Source: Futiania mangrovi
GTDB taxonomy: Bacteria > Pseudomonadota > Alphaproteobacteria > Futianiales > Futianiaceae
Direction of reading: 5' to 3'
NCBI RefSeq assembly: GCF_024158125.1
Contig: NZ_JAMZFT010000001.1
Location: 1,302,001 to 1,366,000, forward strand
Length of the DNA: 64,000 nucleotides
The notes below the pieces were generated by a model. That model worked only from the letters and a program-made list of their open reading frames with translations, searched no databases and was not told where the DNA came from. Position numbers and translations under genes: made by a program. Shown here in pieces: positions 9,681 to 18,449 of this stretch (its first letter is position 1; every line of letters starts with the position of its first letter).

Positions 9681-10334
9681 ATGAAGAAGCTGATTACCTC
9701 GACCGCCTTTGCCGCCGCTATGGTGGTTGGCGTCGCAGGCACGGCGTCTGCGGGCATTATTGTCCACGACACCGAGGCCGAGTTCACGATCACGAACAAC
9801 CAGGCTGGGGGCGTTGCCGCCAACCGCTCGATCCTCGGCAACATGTTCGACAACGACACGACGACCATGTTCTCGCTGGGCCTCGGAGGGAACATCGCGC
9901 TTGAGATCGTCCCCTCCACCAACGCCATCACGGACGGCACGGTGGTCGAATTGACGAACCTCGGCTCGAACCACGCTGAATCGGCAATTCTGTCGCTGTT
10001 CGACGTGGGCACCGCGACGTGGATCGACATCGCCGAACTGTTCAACAACGCGGCCCCCGGCGGAACCCAGGCGGTCGACGCCGGCTCCGGCGTTGCGACG
10101 GTGGTCGGTGTCGTTGCCGGCGCCACGTCTAACTTCACGCTGACGGTGCTGAGCGGCACCTTCAATGCGATGCGGCTGACCGACACGTCGTCCAACATCG
10201 TGGGTACCGGGTCCACGGACGGTTTCGACATCGCCGAGCTTTCGGTGACCTCTGTGCCCGAGCCGGGCATGCTCGGCCTGATGGGCGTCGGCCTGCTGGG
10301 CCTGGGCTTTGCGGCGGCGCGCCGCCGGGCCTGA
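9681..10334 (+). CDS. PEP-CTERM sorting domain protein
   Basis: Secreted protein of 217 residues. A Sec signal peptide (MKKLITSTAFAAAMVVGVAG, cleavage after TASA at about 24) is followed by a beta-rich region without a named domain. At the C-terminus stands the tripartite PEP-CTERM signal: VPEPG at about 191, a hydrophobic helix (LGLMGVGLLGLGFAAA) and the terminal RRRA. Such proteins are anchored and cleaved by exosortase and usually belong to exopolysaccharide or floc matrices; no exosortase gene lies in this window. The ATG at 9681 is chosen over upstream starts because it gives the signal peptide and has GGAGAAGGAAG before it. Preceded by a sigma-54 promoter and followed by a strong terminator, so it is monocistronic. 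Confidence 0.92.
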   Translation: MKKLITSTAFAAAMVVGVAGTASAGIIVHDTEAEFTITNNQAGGVAANRSILGNMFDNDTTTMFSLGLGGNIALEIVPSTNAITDGTVVELTNLGSNHAESAILSLFDVGTATWIDIAELFNNAAPGGTQAVDAGSGVATVVGVVAGATSNFTLTVLSGTFNAMRLTDTSSNIVGTGSTDGFDIAELSVTSVPEPGMLGLMGVGLLGLGFAAARRRA

Positions 10335-10379
10335 TCCGCTCGTTACCGGCTTCGACAGCCGGAAAGCATGGCAGAATGG

Positions 10380-10412
10380 AACGCCTCTCCGCCCCCCGCG
10401 GAGGGGCGTTTC
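10380..10412 (+). terminator. Rho-independent terminator of the PEP-CTERM gene
   Basis: A 13-bp stem (AACGCCTCTCCGC with GCGGAGGGGCGTT, one U-G pair) closing a short C loop and followed by TTTC. It starts 45 bases after the stop codon. The terminator at 10740 has nearly the same outer stem. Confidence 0.85.
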
Positions 10413-10449
10413 TGCTGAACAAGCACACGTCCCGCAAAAAAACGTAAAG

Positions 10450-10489
10450 AAAGGTTAACACCAGAAAACGACGATTTCTGTTAACCTTT
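10450..10489. promoter_or_regulatory. Perfect 11-bp inverted repeat upstream of the second sigma-54 promoter
   Basis: AAAGGTTAACA (10450-10460) and TGTTAACCTTT (10479-10489) are exactly complementary with an 18-base spacer; flanking GTAAAG and TTTACA extend the symmetry imperfectly. The centre is about 90 bases upstream of the -12 element, fitting an enhancer-binding protein site. Confidence 0.6.
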
Positions 10490-10543
10490 ACAAACCCCTC
10501 AATTCAAACACCGCAAATAACTGAATTTACGTCATTTCTGTCT

Positions 10544-10560
10544 TGGCACGCATCCTGCTA
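10544..10560 (+). promoter_or_regulatory. Second sigma-54 -24/-12 promoter
   Basis: TGGCACG-N4-CTGCT, with GG at 10545-10546 and GC at 10557-10558 and exact N10 spacing. It differs from the PEP-CTERM promoter at a single base inside this block. Predicted start near 10570. No protein gene follows before the terminator at 10740. Confidence 0.8.
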
Positions 10561-10569
10561 TTAACTAAT

Positions 10570-10770
10570 TAACCACGACGCACCTCTCGAGCCGGGTCCT
10601 CCAGCCGGGCAGGGAGGGGGCGGGTCCGGCACGAGTATAGCCGGGCATCCGGCCAGCGGCGCGGTTCGCGGGCGCAGGTCCCGATCCCGTGCGGATCTGC
10701 GGCGCTTCAGTTTGCGTTTACATGTCTTCCAACCAGTGGAACGCCTCCCGGCCCGGGCCGGGGGGCGTTT
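10570..10770 (+). ncRNA. Candidate sigma-54-dependent short RNA (or relic of a PEP-CTERM gene)
   Basis: A transcript from the sigma-54 promoter to the terminator would be about 200 bases. Within it no start codon with a ribosome-binding site opens a frame that ends before the terminator, and no signal peptide or PEP motif is seen in any frame. The two possibilities are a regulated small RNA or the remains of a deleted PEP-CTERM gene whose promoter and terminator survive. Confidence 0.4.
10740..10770 (+). terminator. Rho-independent terminator, similar to the PEP-CTERM one
   Basis: AACGCCTCCCGGC pairs with GCCGGGGGGCGTT (one U-G pair) around a short loop, followed by TTTC. Its outer stem and the preceding GTGGAACGCC resemble the terminator at 10380 (ATGGAACGCC), suggesting a shared origin. 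It lies just beyond the stop of the convergent LysR gene. Confidence 0.75.
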
Positions 10771-10783
10771 CACGTTTGCGGCA

Positions 10784-11689
10784 TCACCCGCGCTCCCAGG
10801 GCGGGCGGGGTGTGAACTTCTCAACGATGAAATCCACGAAGGCGCGGGTTCGGGCCGAAAGGTGGCGCGCGGAAGGATAGACCGCATAGATCGCCACACC
10901 GGGGTTGACCCGGTAGTCGGGCAGAAGGCGCACGAGGGCACCCGAGCGCAGGTCGCGGTCGACGTCCCAGCTCGACTTCATGGCGATGCCGAGGCCCGAC
11001 AGCGCCGCGTCCCGTACCACGTCGCCATTGTTGGTCGTGAACCGGCCTGCGACCTTCACGATCTCCTGCCCCTGCGGCCCCTCGAAGCGCCAGTGATCCT
11101 GGCCATGCAGGACGATGCAGTCGAAGTCGGCCAGGTCACGCGGGGTTTCCGGAACGCCGTGCTTCTCGACATACTCGGGCGCGGCGACGATCTCGCGCTT
11201 GTTGTCGGCGAGCTTGCGGGCGACGAGGGTCGAATCCTTCAACTCCGCGATCCTGAGGGCAACGTCTATCCCCTCCCCCACGATGTCGGAGAGCGAATCC
11301 GTCAACATCGCGTCGAGCTGCACGCGGGGATGGCGTTTAAGGAACTCCGGCAGGAGCGGCGAGATGTGCAGCCGCCCGAAGCCCGCCGGCATCGTCACCT
11401 TCAGAAGCCCGTGCGGATCGGCCGAGGATTGCGTGGCGGCCGCTTCGGCCTCCTGCACGTCGGTGACGATCCTGACCGCACGCTCGTAGAAGGCATGCCC
11501 CTCGTCCGTCGGGCTCACCCTCCGCGTCGTACGGTTGAGGAGGCGCACGCCCAGCGTCTCCTCCAGCCGCGCGAGGCGCTTCGACACGCTGGCCGGGCTG
11601 AACCCCAGCTCGCGTCCTGCATCCGACAGACTGCCGCGTTCCACAACTCGCGTAAAAAGAACAAGGTCGGAGATATGCTCAACCGGCAT
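10784..11689 (-). CDS. LysR-family transcriptional regulator
   Basis: 301 residues, standard LysR layout. The N-terminal winged helix-turn-helix (about 3-62) includes FTRVVERGSLSDAGRELGFS and ASVSKRLARLEETLGVRLL. A linker helix and the periplasmic-binding-protein-like effector domain (about 92-295) follow. The sequence is close to the CrgA/DsdC-like subgroup often annotated as LysR substrate-binding regulators of aromatic or stress genes. The divergent neighbour is only the small protein at 11821, so the target is unclear; LysR regulators often control the adjacent divergent gene. Confidence 0.93.
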   Translation of the reverse strand: MPVEHISDLVLFTRVVERGSLSDAGRELGFSPASVSKRLARLEETLGVRLLNRTTRRVSPTDEGHAFYERAVRIVTDVQEAEAAATQSSADPHGLLKVTMPAGFGRLHISPLLPEFLKRHPRVQLDAMLTDSLSDIVGEGIDVALRIAELKDSTLVARKLADNKREIVAAPEYVEKHGVPETPRDLADFDCIVLHGQDHWRFEGPQGQEIVKVAGRFTTNNGDVVRDAALSGLGIAMKSSWDVDRDLRSGALVRLLPDYRVNPGVAIYAVYPSARHLSARTRAFVDFIVEKFTPRPPWERG

Positions 11690-11820
11690 GGCTGACTCTC
11701 TTTCCCGATCCGAAAGTCAGCTATGCGTATCAGCGCCATTTTCTCACGACAAGCGAAAGCCTATGTTGCGCCGCAGTCACGGGGAGGTTGTTTGTTTTGC
11801 AACCGCGAAAGGAATTGGCC

Positions 11821-12018
11821 ATGAGCCCGATCAAGACCGAAGAGACCGGCACCCCTCTGCTCGAGGACCTGACGCCCGCGCGCATCGACGCGCTGGTGCG
11901 CGAAGGCCGCGCCCTGCAGGGAGAGGCCGTGCGCAAGTCGCTGAGCAATCTGTGGACGGGGCTGAAGTTCACCGGCCGCAAGGACTATGTGACCGGCGCG
12001 ACGACGAAGGCTGCGTAA
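11821..12018 (+). CDS. Small hypothetical protein
   Basis: 65 residues from the ATG at 11821, which has AAAGGAA about 6 bases upstream; an in-frame start 33 bases earlier lacks a good site. The protein is predicted helical: LLEDLTPARIDALVREGRAL followed by QGEAVRKSLSNLWTGLKF, similar in style to short basic alphaproteobacterial proteins of unknown role. It is divergent from the LysR gene and ends just before a strong bidirectional terminator, which supports its being a real transcribed gene. Confidence 0.6.
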   Translation: MSPIKTEETGTPLLEDLTPARIDALVREGRALQGEAVRKSLSNLWTGLKFTGRKDYVTGATTKAA

Positions 12019-12046
12019 GGGTCGCGCCGGACGTATCCGGCGCCAC

Positions 12047-12087
12047 GAAAAAGGGCCGCGGGGGCAATCCTCCGCGGCCCTTTTCGT
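12047..12087. terminator. Bidirectional Rho-independent terminator
   Basis: AAAAAGGGCCGCGG and CCGCGGCCCTTTT form a long G/C stem around a short loop, with A and T runs on either side, so it can stop both the small gene at 11821 and valS. Confidence 0.88.
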
Positions 12088-12105
12088 TTCTCGCCGGCAG
12101 ACGCC

Positions 12106-14805
12106 CTAGCCCGCTGCCGCAAGCTGCGCGATCGCGTCGGCGAGCTTGGCCTTGCGCGCTTCCGCTTCCGCCTTGCGCTCCCGGTTCTCCTCGACGACCT
12201 CTTCGGGCGCGTTGGCCAGGAATTTCTCGTTGGAGAGCTTGGCGTCGAGGCCCCTGATCTCGCCGTCCAGCTTCTTCAGGTCCTTCTCCAGCCGCGCGCG
12301 TTCCGCCTTCAGGTCCACGACGTCGCCGATGGGCAGCAGCACGGTCGCCTCGTCATGGACGAAGCGCACCGCGCCCGGCGTATCCTCCTCCGACACCTCG
12401 GCGCTTTCGAGGCGCGCAAGCCGCAGGATCAGGTCGCGGTGACGGTCGAGGCGGGCTGCAGCCTCCGCGCCGGCCCCCTTGAGCGTCAGCGGGATCTTCG
12501 CGCCTGCGGGCACGTTCATCTCGGCGCGGACCGAGCGCACGCCCTCGATCAGGCGGATCACCCAGCCGATCTCCGCATCCGCGTCCTTGTCGCCGAGGCC
12601 CTTGTCCTCGGGCCAGGCGGCGTGGACAAGCCAGCCCTCGGCCTGCGTGCCGCCGGTGAGGCCCCAGATCTCCTCCGTCACGAAGGGCATGATCGGGTGC
12701 GCCATGCGGCAGATGCGGTCGATCACCCAGGCCGCCGTCGCGCGCGTTTCCGCCTGCGCGGCCTCGTCCGCGCCGGAGAAGACGGGCTTGGCGAACTCCA
12801 GGAACCAGTCGCAGAACACGTTCCAGACGAAGCGGTAGATCGCGCCCGCCGCCTCGTTGAAGCGGTAGGCGTCGAGCGCCTGCGTGACCGCGTCGGCCGT
12901 GCGCGCCGTCTCGCCGACGATCCAGCGGTTGAGCGTGCCCTCCACCTTCGCCGGGTCGAAGCCAGGATCGCGCGCGCAGCCGTTCATCTCGGCGAAGCGC
13001 ACCGCGTTCCACAGCTTGGTCGTGAAGTTGCGGTAGCCCTCCACGCGCCCCGTCGACAGCTTGATGTCGCGGCCCTGCGCCGCCATCGCCGTCAGCGTGA
13101 AGCGCAGCGCGTCCGCGCCGTACTGGTCGATCAGCGTCAGGGGATCGATCACGTTCCCCTTCGACTTCGACATCTTCTGGCCCTTCTCGTCGCGGACCAG
13201 CGCGTGGATATAGACCGTGTGGAAAGGCACTTCGGGGACGTTCTTGTCATCCTTCATGAAGTGCATGCCGAACATCATCATCCGGGCGACCCAGAAGAAG
13301 ATGATGTCGAAGCCGGTGATCAGCACGTCCGTCTTGTAGTAGCGGGCAAGCTCCGGCGTCTCCTCCGGCCAGCCCAGCGTCGAGAACGGCCAGAGCGCGG
13401 ACGAGAACCAGGTGTCGAGCACGTCGGGATCGCGCTTCAGCTCGACCGGCTTGCCGAAATGCACCTCGGCGGCGGCGCGCGCCTCGGCCTCCGTCTCCTC
13501 GACGAAGATGTGCCCGTCCGACGCATACCATGCCGGGATCTGGTGGCCCCACCAGAGCTGGCGCGAGATGCACCAGGGCTGGATGTTGCGCATCCACTCG
13601 AAATAGGTCTTCTCCCAGGTCTTCGGGACGAAGGCCGTCTCGCCCGTCTCGACCGCCGCGATGGCGGGTTTCGCGAGCGTGGCCGCATCGACATACCACT
13701 GGTCGGTCAGCCACGGCTCGATGACGACGTTGGAGCGGTCGCCATAGGGCAGCATCAGCGTGTGGTCGTCGACCTTCTCCAGCAGGCCCGCTTCCTCGAA
13801 CCAGGCGACGATCTTCTTGCGCGCCTCGAACCGGTCCAGACCCTGCAACTCACTCGGGATTCCAGCCAATTGTGCATCGCGTCCGGCGATGATCTTCGCG
13901 TACTGGTCGAACACGTTGATCTGCGGCAGGTCGTGGCGCTTGCCGACCTCGAAGTCGTTGAAGTCGTGCGCCGGCGTGATCTTCACCGCGCCCGAGCCCG
14001 TCTCCGGGTCCGCGTGCTCGTCGGCGACGACCGGGATGCGGCGGTTGACGATGGGCAGGAGCAGGTGCTTGCCGATCAGGTCCTTGTAGCGTTCGTCCTC
14101 GGGGTGCACCGCGACCGCCGTGTCGCCCAGCATCGTCTCGGGCCGGGTCGTCGCCACGGTCAGGTAGCGGCCCTCCTGCCCCTCGACGGGATAGCGGAAG
14201 TGCCACAGGTGGCCCTTCGTCTCGACCTGCTGCACCTCGAGGTCGGAGATCGCCGTCAACAGCTTCGGGTCCCAGTTCACAAGGCGCTTGTCCTTGTAGA
14301 TCAGGCCCTCCTTGTAAAGCTGCACGAAGACCTTCAGAACCGCCGCCGAAAGCCCCTCGTCCATGGTGAAGCGTTCCCGGCTCCAATCGCAGGACGCGCC
14401 CAGCCGCTTCAGCTGGTTGATGATCGCGCCGCCCGACTGCGCCTTCCACTGCCAGATCCGCTCGACGAAGGCGTCGCGGCCCATGTCCCAGCGCGTGGGC
14501 TCGCCCCGCTCGGCAAGCTGGCGCTCCACCACCATCTGCGTGGCAATGCCCGCGTGGTCGGTGCCCGGCTGCCACAGCACGTCGAGGCCCTGCATCCGCT
14601 TGAAGCGGATCAGGATGTCCTGCAGCGTGTTGTTGAGCGCGTGGCCCATGTGCAGGTTTCCGGTCACGTTTGGCGGCGGGATCACGATGCAGAACGTCTC
14701 CGCGCCGGGCTTCGCGCCCGCGCCGGCCTTGAAGGCCCCGCCCTGTTCCCAGGCCTCGTAGATGCGCCGCTCGACCGCGGCCGGATCGTAATGCTTGTCG
14801 AGCAT
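12106..14805 (-). CDS. valS: Valyl-tRNA synthetase
   Basis: Class I synthetase charging tRNA-Val, with an editing domain; 899 residues. The HIGH motif is in [15 protein letters not shown] (about 43-57) and the KMSKS motif in [14 protein letters not shown] (about 545). The zinc-less bacterial form is followed by the anticodon-binding domain and a C-terminal coiled coil (about 830-899, [18 protein letters not shown]), typical of ValRS. It is followed at the other end by popZ upstream on the same strand, the usual alphaproteobacterial order. Confidence 0.98.
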   Translation of the reverse strand: MLDKHYDPAAVERRIYEAWEQGGAFKAGAGAKPGAETFCIVIPPPNVTGNLHMGHALNNTLQDILIRFKRMQGLDVLWQPGTDHAGIATQMVVERQLAERGEPTRWDMGRDAFVERIWQWKAQSGGAIINQLKRLGASCDWSRERFTMDEGLSAAVLKVFVQLYKEGLIYKDKRLVNWDPKLLTAISDLEVQQVETKGHLWHFRYPVEGQEGRYLTVATTRPETMLGDTAVAVHPEDERYKDLIGKHLLLPIVNRRIPVVADEHADPETGSGAVKITPAHDFNDFEVGKRHDLPQINVFDQYAKIIAGRDAQLAGIPSELQGLDRFEARKKIVAWFEEAGLLEKVDDHTLMLPYGDRSNVVIEPWLTDQWYVDAATLAKPAIAAVETGETAFVPKTWEKTYFEWMRNIQPWCISRQLWWGHQIPAWYASDGHIFVEETEAEARAAAEVHFGKPVELKRDPDVLDTWFSSALWPFSTLGWPEETPELARYYKTDVLITGFDIIFFWVARMMMFGMHFMKDDKNVPEVPFHTVYIHALVRDEKGQKMSKSKGNVIDPLTLIDQYGADALRFTLTAMAAQGRDIKLSTGRVEGYRNFTTKLWNAVRFAEMNGCARDPGFDPAKVEGTLNRWIVGETARTADAVTQALDAYRFNEAAGAIYRFVWNVFCDWFLEFAKPVFSGADEAAQAETRATAAWVIDRICRMAHPIMPFVTEEIWGLTGGTQAEGWLVHAAWPEDKGLGDKDADAEIGWVIRLIEGVRSVRAEMNVPAGAKIPLTLKGAGAEAAARLDRHRDLILRLARLESAEVSEEDTPGAVRFVHDEATVLLPIGDVVDLKAERARLEKDLKKLDGEIRGLDAKLSNEKFLANAPEEVVEENRERKAEAEARKAKLADAIAQLAAAG

Positions 14806-14973
14806 GGGTCGCCCGCTCTCTTCTTCAGGAATGGGTGCGAAATCGCGTGTCGGGGACGGGTTTTAGCGCCGGGACGCGCGCGAGGCTACCCGCGAAACCG
14901 TGAAAATCCGACTGACCGTCCCGATGGCCGATCGGCACGCAGCCCCCGCGCGCAGCAGTGGCGGCAAGAAGGA

Positions 14974-15999
14974 TCAGGGACGGCGGCGCAATTCCTCGCG
15001 CACGATCCGCTCGACGATCCCCTCCAGGTTCTCGTCCATCCATTGCCGCAGCATGGGCTTGAGCAGCCGGAGCATGGCGCGCTCCAGCGCGTCGCCTGCC
15101 AGCGCCTCCTCGTCGGTCTCGGGCCGCGGCGCCCGCTCGCGGTAGAGCGGTTGCTCGCGCCGCGGGGCCGCCACGTCTTCCAGGTCGGGTTCCGCGCTTG
15201 CCAGCGTGACCTTGGCCCGCGCAGCCGTCGTCGCATCGGCGACCGCAGCGGGAAGACCTTCCGCCACACGCCCGCCGCGGGTATCGGCAACGGTACCGTC
15301 GGGCATCACGATCTGAGTCAGCTCCAGCACGTCGGCGCCGGCATCGCGGAACACGACCTCGTCGGGTTGGGACTGGGGTTCCGGGCGCGGCTGGACCGCC
15401 TTGGCTGGCGACTTCTCCCCGTCACCGGATGCGCCGGACGGCACCGGCCGTGTCAGATCGAGGGGCGCCGCTTCGGGCACCACTGCTTCTGCTTCTGCTT
15501 CTGCTTCTGCTTCTGCTTCCGCCGCCGCTTCCGGCTGCGCCGGGGGAGCCTTGGCCGCAGGCACGGCAGACTTCGCCGCGGAGTCCTGCTGCGCCACGAT
15601 CCGCGTGAGGCCGGACGCCACCATCGCGCCGATCTCATCGAGCGCCTTCTCGGTCGCAGCCTGCGTCTGGCGGCCAACGGGCGAGAGCGCTTGCGAGGGC
15701 CGCGGCATGGGCGCCGGCCTCGCCGGGTGCGCAGCGGACTGCGCGGGCGCAGGAGAGGCAGCCTTCTGGGCGCCAGGCTTATCTGCGGCAGGCACTTCAG
15801 GAGAGGGGCTGGGCGTTACCGCCTTGGGTGCTTCCGCCCCGGGTGCTTCCGCCTTGGGGGTGGTGTCACCAGTTCGGGCAGCCTGCGGCTTGCCTGCCTT
15901 TGCGCTGCCATCCTCGTCAGCGATGATTCGACGGATGGACGAGAGAATCTCCTCCATCGTCGGTTCGCCTGTGTCCGTTGGACGCCCCATGCCGCTCAT
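14974..15999 (-). CDS. popZ: Cell pole-organizing protein PopZ (DUF2497)
   Basis: Polar scaffold protein of Alphaproteobacteria that anchors the ParB/origin complex and recruits cell-cycle kinases. 341 residues, longer than Caulobacter PopZ (about 177). The conserved N-terminal helix TMEEILSSIRRIIADE (about 14-29) is the client-binding segment. A long proline-, alanine- and glutamate-rich disordered region (30-250) includes an Ala-Glu tract encoded by six TGCTTC hexamers. The C-terminal oligomerisation helices end in MLRLLKPMLRQWMDENLE. ATG at 15999 is chosen; a GTG directly before it and an ATG at 15990 are alternatives. It sits between tolC and valS on one strand. Confidence 0.93.
   Translation of the reverse strand: MSGMGRPTDTGEPTMEEILSSIRRIIADEDGSAKAGKPQAARTGDTTPKAEAPGAEAPKAVTPSPSPEVPAADKPGAQKAASPAPAQSAAHPARPAPMPRPSQALSPVGRQTQAATEKALDEIGAMVASGLTRIVAQQDSAAKSAVPAAKAPPAQPEAAAEAEAEAEAEAEAVVPEAAPLDLTRPVPSGASGDGEKSPAKAVQPRPEPQSQPDEVVFRDAGADVLELTQIVMPDGTVADTRGGRVAEGLPAAVADATTAARAKVTLASAEPDLEDVAAPRREQPLYRERAPRPETDEEALAGDALERAMLRLLKPMLRQWMDENLEGIVERIVREELRRRP
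15484..15519. repeat. Hexanucleotide microsatellite inside popZ
   Basis: Six perfect tandem copies of TGCTTC on the plus strand. In popZ this encodes alternating Glu-Ala. Gain or loss of a unit keeps the frame and would change the length of the disordered acidic linker. Confidence 0.9.
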
Positions 16000-16058
16000 C
16001 ACTACGCCGCCCGCTTCACACGCGGCGGCACCCCCGACTCAGATGCGATCGTTAAAGT

Positions 16059-17459
16059 TTACTGCATCGCCTCGTCGTACCCGAACCATTTGTTCCGGAC
16101 GCGGTCGTAGTAGGTGGTGGGATCGTATGCCGCGACGGGCAGCGACAGCGTGTCGACATTGAGCAGGCCGACAGCCGACAGCACCTGGAAGGCCGCGACA
16201 TACTCGTCGCGCACCGCTGTCACGAGGGACACGCGGGAGTTCAGAAGCTCCTGCTCCGCGTCGAGCACATCGAGCGTTGTGCGCGCGCCGACCAGCAATT
16301 CCTGGCGCACGCCCTCGAGCGCGATTTCGTTCGCGCGCACCTGCTGCTGCGCCGACTCGATCGTGGCCCGCGCGGCCAGCAGGTTGGACCAGGCAGAGGC
16401 CACCTGCTCCTCGACATTGCGGGTGGCGCTCACGATCTCGATCCGCCGCTGCGACTTCAGCGCCTGCGCCTGCCGGACCTGGCTGAACACGCGGCCCGAC
16501 TGGTAGAGCGGCACGTTGAGCCGCGCCGCGATCTGCGCCTGCGTGGATTCGGTCGCGCCCGCCACCGTGTCCCGTCCGTATCCGACCGATCCCGTGACCG
16601 AGACGGAGGGGTTGAGGTCGCTCTTGGCCCGGCGGACGTCGGCACTCGCCGCCTCGTCGGCGAAACGTGCCGCCTGCAGCGTCGGGTTCCGGTCGAACGC
16701 GGTGTTCAGCGCCTCGTCCTCGGACGTCGGGAGCATCGGCAGCGAGGGCGGCTGCTCCAGCGTGCCCGGCATCCGGCCGACGATGCGCGCATAGGCCGCG
16801 CGGCTGGAGGTCAGCTGCGCCTCCGACTGGAGCAGGACCGACTGCGAACCGGCGAGACGGGCCTGCGACTGCGCAACGTCGGTCCGCGTGGCCTCGCCCA
16901 CCTCGAACCGGTCGCGCGAGGCGTCGAGCTGGGCGCGCAGCACGTCGACGTTGTTGCGGTTCAGCTCCACGACCTTCAGGTCGCGCAAGACGTTCATGTA
17001 TGCCGTAACGGCGGACAGCAGCACATCCTGCTCGACCGCCGCGAGCGAGGCACGTCCCTGCCGGACCCGCGCTTCCGCCGCATCGACGCTGTTCTGCACG
17101 CGCCCGCCCGTATAGACGGGCTGCGTCACCGAGACCTCGGCGGAAAGAGGGCTGGTGGTGCCCTCCGGCCCGCTGGCGATGTCACGGTGCGACTTGCCGT
17201 AGGAGGCGTTCGCCTGCACGTTCGGGCGCCAGCCGGAGAGCGCCTGGGGCACCCCCTCGTCCGTCGCCCGCTGTCCGGCACGCTGAGCCTCCAGCTGCGG
17301 ATTGTTGAGATAGGCGGCCATGAGCGCATCCTGCAGCGTCTCGGCCGACGCCGGTGCACCGGAAAGCGCGCCGAGGGCGACGCAGGCTGCGAGAACCCGC
17401 CTGCCGAGCCTTGCCGTTCTTGCCGCAGCCCTGGTGTCCGCAGACTTGCTCATGATCAT
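16059..17459 (-). CDS. tolC: TolC-family outer membrane channel
   Basis: Outer membrane efflux/type I secretion channel, 466 residues from the ATG at 17459 (a second ATG at 17453 is possible). Signal peptide ends in APASA at about 40. Two OEP repeats follow, each with long periplasmic coiled coils: about 45-245 (LQDALMAAYLNNPQLEAQRA, VTQPVYTGGRVQNSVDAAEA) and about 265-455 (LNVPLYQSGRVFSQVRQAQA, ELLVGARTTLDVLDAEQELL). It belongs to the TIGR01844-type TolC subfamily. It lies between pcm and popZ on one strand; pcm-tolC-popZ-valS order is common in the class. A -35/-10 pair and an inverted repeat sit just upstream. Confidence 0.95.
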   Translation of the reverse strand: MIMSKSADTRAAARTARLGRRVLAACVALGALSGAPASAETLQDALMAAYLNNPQLEAQRAGQRATDEGVPQALSGWRPNVQANASYGKSHRDIASGPEGTTSPLSAEVSVTQPVYTGGRVQNSVDAAEARVRQGRASLAAVEQDVLLSAVTAYMNVLRDLKVVELNRNNVDVLRAQLDASRDRFEVGEATRTDVAQSQARLAGSQSVLLQSEAQLTSSRAAYARIVGRMPGTLEQPPSLPMLPTSEDEALNTAFDRNPTLQAARFADEAASADVRRAKSDLNPSVSVTGSVGYGRDTVAGATESTQAQIAARLNVPLYQSGRVFSQVRQAQALKSQRRIEIVSATRNVEEQVASAWSNLLAARATIESAQQQVRANEIALEGVRQELLVGARTTLDVLDAEQELLNSRVSLVTAVRDEYVAAFQVLSAVGLLNVDTLSLPVAAYDPTTYYDRVRNKWFGYDEAMQ

Positions 17460-17533
17460 CCCCGCCGAAAGCGCATCCCGCCCGATTCGTGACGGCGGGC
17501 AGCCAGTGCCGCGCGCCGCCCTGATTTGGCAAC

Positions 17534-17562
17534 AGTGTATCCTAGCCGCAAACGCTTGACAA
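17534..17562 (-). promoter_or_regulatory. Putative sigma-70 promoter of tolC
   Basis: On the minus strand TTGTCA (-35, 17562-17557) and TACACT (-10, 17539-17534) are separated by 17 bases, about 75 bases before the tolC start. The -35 hexamer is inside the inverted repeat at 17555-17579. Confidence 0.5.
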
Positions 17563-17579
17563 AACGAACACTTGTCAAG
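17555..17579. promoter_or_regulatory. Perfect inverted repeat overlapping the tolC -35 element
   Basis: CTTGACAA (17555-17562) and TTGTCAAG (17572-17579) are exact complements with a 9-base spacer. The position over the -35 suggests a repressor or activator site for a dimeric regulator controlling tolC. Confidence 0.5.
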
Positions 17580-17624
17580 GAACACCCGTCGCGGATGCAT
17601 ACGGCTGCACGGTCGGCCGCTGCG

Positions 17625-18278
17625 TCAGAAGCTGAAGCTCTCTGCACGAGCGAAGGCGGCAAGCCGCGGCGCACTGGTATCGAACAGGTCACGGCGCGCG
17701 GCATCCCCGCCCGTTTTCAGCCAAAGCGCCCCTCGCGGCGCCGCCTGGCCGGTGTGCACGGCCACGAGGCGCCCGCCGTCCTTGAGCTGCGCAATCAACG
17801 TCTCCGGCACGTCGTCCACCCCGCCCTCGATGACGATGACGTCGTAAGGGCCCTGGTCCGGCCGCCCGGCCGCGAGGTCGCCTTCGAGGGCGACCGCATT
17901 CTCGATCCCCAGTTCCGAAAGATTGGCCGACGCCTGTTCCACGAGGCTCGTGTCGCTCTCCACGCCCGCAACGCCCGCCGCCAGATGCGACAGGACCGCG
18001 GTGGAATAACCGCTCGCGCAGCCCACATCGAGCACCACGTCGCCCGCCCGGATCTCCGCGGCGTCGACCAGCTTGGCAAACACCATCGGGTCGAGCAGGA
18101 AGCGCCCGCCGGGAAGCGGCAGGTGTTCGCCCGCATAGGCGACGCCGCGCAGCGTGCGCGGCACGAACAGCTCCCGCGGGACCGCAAGCATCGCTGCCAC
18201 GACGTCCGGGTCGGTCACCCCGCAGGGACGGACCTGGCTGTCCACCATCGCCTTCCGGGCGGCTGCGAAATCGATCAT
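17625..18278 (-). CDS. pcm: Protein-L-isoaspartate O-methyltransferase
   Basis: SAM-dependent methyltransferase that repairs or marks isoaspartyl residues; 217 residues. The family N-terminus MVDSQVRPCGVTDPDVVAAM, the RFLLDPMVFAKLVDAAEI segment and the SAM-binding loop VLDVGCASGYSTAVLSHLAAG (about 80-100) are present. In alphaproteobacterial members upstream of tolC, the isoaspartyl active-site region is diverged, so activity on isoaspartate is not certain. It is first of the pcm-tolC-popZ-valS run, although tolC seems to have its own promoter. Confidence 0.9.
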   Translation of the reverse strand: MIDFAAARKAMVDSQVRPCGVTDPDVVAAMLAVPRELFVPRTLRGVAYAGEHLPLPGGRFLLDPMVFAKLVDAAEIRAGDVVLDVGCASGYSTAVLSHLAAGVAGVESDTSLVEQASANLSELGIENAVALEGDLAAGRPDQGPYDVIVIEGGVDDVPETLIAQLKDGGRLVAVHTGQAAPRGALWLKTGGDAARRDLFDTSAPRLAAFARAESFSF

Positions 18279-18449
18279 GGCTGATTACCCCCGAGGTGAA
18301 ACGCCCGCACCCGGAGCGGGATCGCTCCCGGATGCCGTTCGACCTGCCTTATAAAGGGCGGGGAAAGCGGAAACAATGGCGCAGCGCGCTCGGTAAGGCC
18401 AATCGCTGCGGTGCAGACGGACCCCGCCTTGCCCTCCCTGGGAAAGGTC

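Larger units (their letters stand above)
10413..10783. other. Intergenic region with a second sigma-54 unit and no gene
   Basis: Between the PEP-CTERM terminator and the convergent LysR gene there is no convincing open reading frame. The region contains an AT-rich stretch with a strong dyad (10450-10489), a second sigma-54 promoter (10544-10560), about 170 G/C-rich bases, and a terminator (10740-10770). It looks like a transcription unit without a protein gene. Confidence 0.6.

Noticed and set aside
10689-10880. A 63-residue plus-strand frame within the second sigma-54 unit
   Set aside because: It starts with GTG without a ribosome-binding site and runs through the terminator and into the convergent LysR gene.
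15484-15519. Short tandem repeat as a CRISPR array
   Set aside because: Six contiguous hexamers without spacers, inside popZ; a coding microsatellite.
12355-16110. A 1251-residue plus-strand open frame
   Set aside because: It is the antisense shadow of valS and popZ, with composition rich in Arg and His and no recognisable domain. The genes on the other strand have full family signatures.
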